Source: Ruminococcaceae bacterium UBA1320 (lineage in GTDB: Bacteria > Bacillota > Clostridia > Oscillospirales > Ethanoligenentaceae). Taken from it: 7,523 nucleotides of DNA. Made by a program: the position numbers and the translations under genes. Shown piece after piece: positions 5,525 to 7,523 of this stretch; the stretch's first letter is position 1; each line of letters starts with the position of its first letter. The notes under the pieces were generated by a model. It was not told the origin of the DNA and searched no databases. It saw only the letters and a list, made by a program, of their open reading frames with translations. The stretch lies in the NCBI GenBank assembly GCA_002306975.1, contig DBTI01000265.1, forward strand, positions 1 through 7,523, read 5' to 3'.

Positions 5525-6187
5525 ATGAGAGAAGATATTCGTAATTATATCGAAAACCTCTTTGCAACAGCACCGAGATCAGGTAAGGTTCAAGAGCTCA
5601 AGGATGAACTTATTTCAAATCTGACAGCAAGATATGACGACCTCATTGCGCAGGGGCGCAGCGACGAAGAGGCTTATAAAATCGCCATTGGTGGTATAGG
5701 AGATGTTGACGAATTGATTAAGGGGCTTGAAAACGACAAAATTTACAACTATGCGAGAAAAGAATCAGACCGTCAGAAATCCGCAATTCTTGTTTCTGTC
5801 GCCGTCGGGCTTTACATTATCGCGCTCGCGGTACAGATACTTTTCGCTGTGGTCGATGGCCTTAGACCGGAAATCGGCTGTGTTTTTATGTTTGTTATCG
5901 CAGCCATAGCCACAGCAATGCTTGTCTATAACGCCATGTCACACCCAAAATACCGCAAGGCGGACGACACGATTGTCGAGGAATTCAAGGAATGGAAACA
6001 CTCCAGCGACGAAACCCGCCAGATTTACCGCGCTATTTCTTCCGCGTTATGGCCGCTTATCGTTGTTTTCTATTTTCTCATCAGTTTTGCATTCTCTGCA
6101 TGGGCATTTTCCTGGATCATATTCATCGTCGGCGCGGCGATTCAAAATATCCTAAAATTGGCTCTTGAAATGAGGAGAAAGCCATGA
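5525..6187 (+). CDS. DUF1700 (HAAS-like) membrane protein / permease prefix domain protein
   Basis: The 220-residue product begins with a soluble helical domain (about 1-72) containing VQELKDELISNLTARYDDL and GRSDEEAYKIAIGGIGDVDELI. This is the HAAS/permease-prefix signature, in which the D-E-L and GIGD-type motifs are conserved. Four membrane segments follow at about 87-110, 116-137, 172-190 and 193-212, with a charged cytoplasmic-looking loop of about 35 residues between the second and third. Proteins of this type are found next to PadR genes and are thought to sense or signal at the membrane; no enzymatic motif is seen. The AGGGGG site overlaps the PadR stop codon and lies eight bases before ATG 5525. 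The stop overlaps the next start by four bases (ATGA), so the two genes are probably translationally coupled. Confidence 0.85.
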   Translation: MREDIRNYIENLFATAPRSGKVQELKDELISNLTARYDDLIAQGRSDEEAYKIAIGGIGDVDELIKGLENDKIYNYARKESDRQKSAILVSVAVGLYIIALAVQILFAVVDGLRPEIGCVFMFVIAAIATAMLVYNAMSHPKYRKADDTIVEEFKEWKHSSDETRQIYRAISSALWPLIVVFYFLISFAFSAWAFSWIIFIVGAAIQNILKLALEMRRKP

Positions 6188-7128
6188 ACAAAAAGTTTTC
6201 GCTAATCATGATAACAATCTGGAGCGTTATCGCTCTTGCCCTTATCGGCGTAATCGTTACGTTTATCGTAATGGGCGGCTTCCATTTTTCCGGCTGGAAC
6301 TTTAATTTTGGCGGTTCGACAGGAAAATACACACAGTTTGTCGATAAGTCATATGATTCGTCAAACATAAACCAGATTAAATTAAAGGTGTCAAGCGCAA
6401 ACGTTAATTTTTCAAAGACACAGGGCACTGAAATAAAAGTTGATATTGCCGGCAATGACGTAAGCAGCAGTAGCAGCGATAAGGATCTATACACCGTTAC
6501 ACAAAACGGCTCAGATCTTGAAATCACCCAAAACTACGACTGGTGGAGATTTGCGTTTTTTAACTTTGGCGGATCTAATCAGCGCATCAACATAACGCTC
6601 CCCGAATCGTATAAAAAAGACCTTAATCTGAGTCTCACCTCTGGCGATATCAAGTTTGACGGCGATTATACATTCGCTAACGCAAGCATTTATAAAACCT
6701 CGGGTGATATTATCTCCGGCGCAATAAAGGCCGATAATTTTACCTTCCAAACAACCTCGGGCGATGCCAATATTGCGGCTCTTGACGCAAAATACGATAT
6801 TTCCTCAACCTCAGGCGATACGAAAATAGGTTCACTCAGCGGCAGCGGCAGAATCCACAGCATTTCCGGGAGTATGCTTTTAGACGTCGCAAGGCTTGAC
6901 GGTTCGCTTGACATCTCCGCTACCTCGGGCGACATGACAATCGGTCTCGATAAAGCCGTTAATGCTGAAATCAGCGGCAACGCGACAAGCGGCGACATTA
7001 ACGCCAACTTCGCCATGAACTACTCCGGTAGAGGAAGAAATCACGCCTCAGCTACAATTGGCACCTCACCGTATAACAATATATCGGTCTCTGTAATCAG
7101 CGGCGACGTAACCTTCAATCAAAACTAA
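6184..7128 (+). CDS. DUF4097 family beta-solenoid membrane-anchored protein
   Basis: The 314-residue product has a single membrane segment near the N-terminus (about 8-32, after MNKKFS) without a clear cleavage site, so it is probably anchored with its bulk outside the cytoplasm. A linker and a beta-rich part follow, including a Ser-rich run at about 97-102. From about residue 150 to the end it carries eight SGD-type repeats, at about 152, 172, 191, 209, 227, 247, 268 and 305. Most read TSGD; at 227 the repeat reads ISGS and at 305 ISGD. The spacing is mostly 18-21 residues, the coil length of a beta-solenoid. This is the DUF4097 family (LiaG/YvlB-like), linked to envelope stress in Bacillus, but no catalytic residues are visible. 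AGGAG lies a few bases before ATG 6184. The gene is third in the PadR operon. Confidence 0.9.
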   Translation: MNKKFSLIMITIWSVIALALIGVIVTFIVMGGFHFSGWNFNFGGSTGKYTQFVDKSYDSSNINQIKLKVSSANVNFSKTQGTEIKVDIAGNDVSSSSSDKDLYTVTQNGSDLEITQNYDWWRFAFFNFGGSNQRINITLPESYKKDLNLSLTSGDIKFDGDYTFANASIYKTSGDIISGAIKADNFTFQTTSGDANIAALDAKYDISSTSGDTKIGSLSGSGRIHSISGSMLLDVARLDGSLDISATSGDMTIGLDKAVNAEISGNATSGDINANFAMNYSGRGRNHASATIGTSPYNNISVSVISGDVTFNQN

Positions 7129-7163
7129 TTCCGGCAATTACAAAATCAAGACGAAACAGTTTT

Positions 7164-7196
7164 GTTATCTCCCCCACCGGAATCGGGGGAGATAAC
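7164..7196 (+). other. Strong stem-loop after the DUF4097 gene, without a T-run
   Basis: Perfect 12-base arms (7164-7175 and 7185-7196) with a 9-base loop form a GC-rich hairpin 35 bases after the DUF4097 stop. No T-run follows on either strand, so it is not a classical terminator. It may protect the upstream mRNA end or act as an antiterminator, since its right arm is shared with the hairpin that follows. Confidence 0.6.
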
Positions 7197-7216
7197 ATCC
7201 CATTCTCCCGTTTTTT
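7187..7216 (+). terminator. Possible weak terminator/attenuator hairpin before the permease gene
   Basis: GGGAGA (7187-7192) can pair with TCTCCC (7204-7209), leaving an 11-base loop, and GTTTTTT follows at once. The stem is only six base pairs. It competes with the stronger stem-loop 7164-7196 for the same bases, so both cannot form together. Confidence 0.35.
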
Positions 7217-7236
7217 GTAATAATAAACATAATATT

Positions 7237-7243
7237 GGAGTGA
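7237..7243 (+). promoter_or_regulatory. Ribosome binding site of the permease gene
   Basis: GGAGTGA ends five bases before TTG 7249. It supports the TTG as the start, since no in-frame ATG or GTG lies near it. Confidence 0.65.
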
Positions 7244-7248
7244 CAGAT

Positions 7249-7523
7249 TTGAAACCTTTTTCGGCACTAAAGTATTTTAAAGAAAACAAGAAAAAGGGGC
7301 TAATGACTTTTATTGTTTTAATCCTTTCAATTTGTGCAGTATCGCTGATCACGGTGCTCATAAACTCGATTTTCGAAACCTGCAATAACACCCTTCTGAC
7401 TCCCTTCACAAAGTTTTCTCTTGCATCCAACGTCAGCGGTGAATTTTACCTTAATCAGTCGGTTGTGGACAAGCTAAAGGCCGACAGCGATATTGACCGT
7501 CTTGTTCCCTGCGATATCGACGA
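7249..7523 (+). CDS. ABC transporter permease, FtsX/MacB-like (3' end outside window)
   Basis: From TTG 7249 the frame is open to the end of the window, giving 91 codons. The first 18 residues are basic (SALKYFKENKKKGLMTF), followed by a membrane segment at about 19-40 and then a soluble stretch with NTLLTPFTKFSLASN and VVDKLKADSDIDRLVPCDID. This arrangement, one N-terminal membrane helix followed by a large extracytoplasmic domain that begins with a pairwise residue test (VVDKLKAD), is typical of FtsX/MacB-type permeases that move lipids, peptides or antibiotics across the membrane. No ATP-binding subunit is in the window; it may follow downstream or be part of another operon. The start is a TTG with a GGAGTGA site. 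The gene follows the DUF4097 gene by about 120 bases and may share its transcript by readthrough. Confidence 0.65.
   Translation, partial: MKPFSALKYFKENKKKGLMTFIVLILSICAVSLITVLINSIFETCNNTLLTPFTKFSLASNVSGEFYLNQSVVDKLKADSDIDRLVPCDID

Noticed and set aside
7146..7430. Minus-strand frame of 94 residues overlapping the permease start
   Set aside because: It runs through the hairpins and antisense to the permease, which has a good ribosome site and a membrane helix.

Overview
The window looks like chromosomal DNA from a Gram-positive bacterium of the class Clostridia. The grounds are strong GGGG/GGAG-type ribosome binding sites, several likely TTG and GTG starts, Firmicutes-style promoters, type IV prepilins with the GFTLVE/GFTLIE processing motif, a SigF/SigG/SigB-like sigma factor, and a PadR/DUF1700/DUF4097 module. 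This is an inference from gene content and style. No rRNA, tRNA, CRISPR array, insertion sequence or phage gene was seen.

Left part (1-2732, + strand) is a tightly packed run that is probably one operon entering from the left. It starts with the C-terminal 329 residues of a beta-repeat, bactofilin-like surface or pilus-associated protein. Two type IV prepilin-like proteins (1019-1360 and 1376-1933) and a sigma-70 family factor without a recognisable region 3 (1966-2658) follow. The run closes with a strong hairpin that can act as a terminator on both strands.

Middle part (2764-4846, - strand) holds two separately transcribed genes. The first is a compact major-pilin-like prepilin (2764-3156) with two candidate tandem promoters sharing the same -10 octamer. 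The second is a FapA/DUF342 protein (3425-4846) with its own promoter and terminator. No flagellar gene is visible, so FapA here sits in a pilus setting.

Right part (5192-7523, + strand) is a separate module behind an extended -10 promoter: a PadR-family repressor, a DUF1700 (HAAS-like) membrane protein, a DUF4097 beta-solenoid membrane-anchored protein, and the start of an ABC-type (FtsX-like) permease that runs out of the window. PadR probably controls this module. The sequence suggests an envelope or transport function but does not show the substrate.

The main points of interest are the sigma factor at the end of a pilin operon, three unrelated beta-solenoid-type proteins in one window (pilus-cluster protein, FapA, DUF4097), the duplicated promoter element before the convergent pilin, and two mutually exclusive hairpins ahead of the permease gene.
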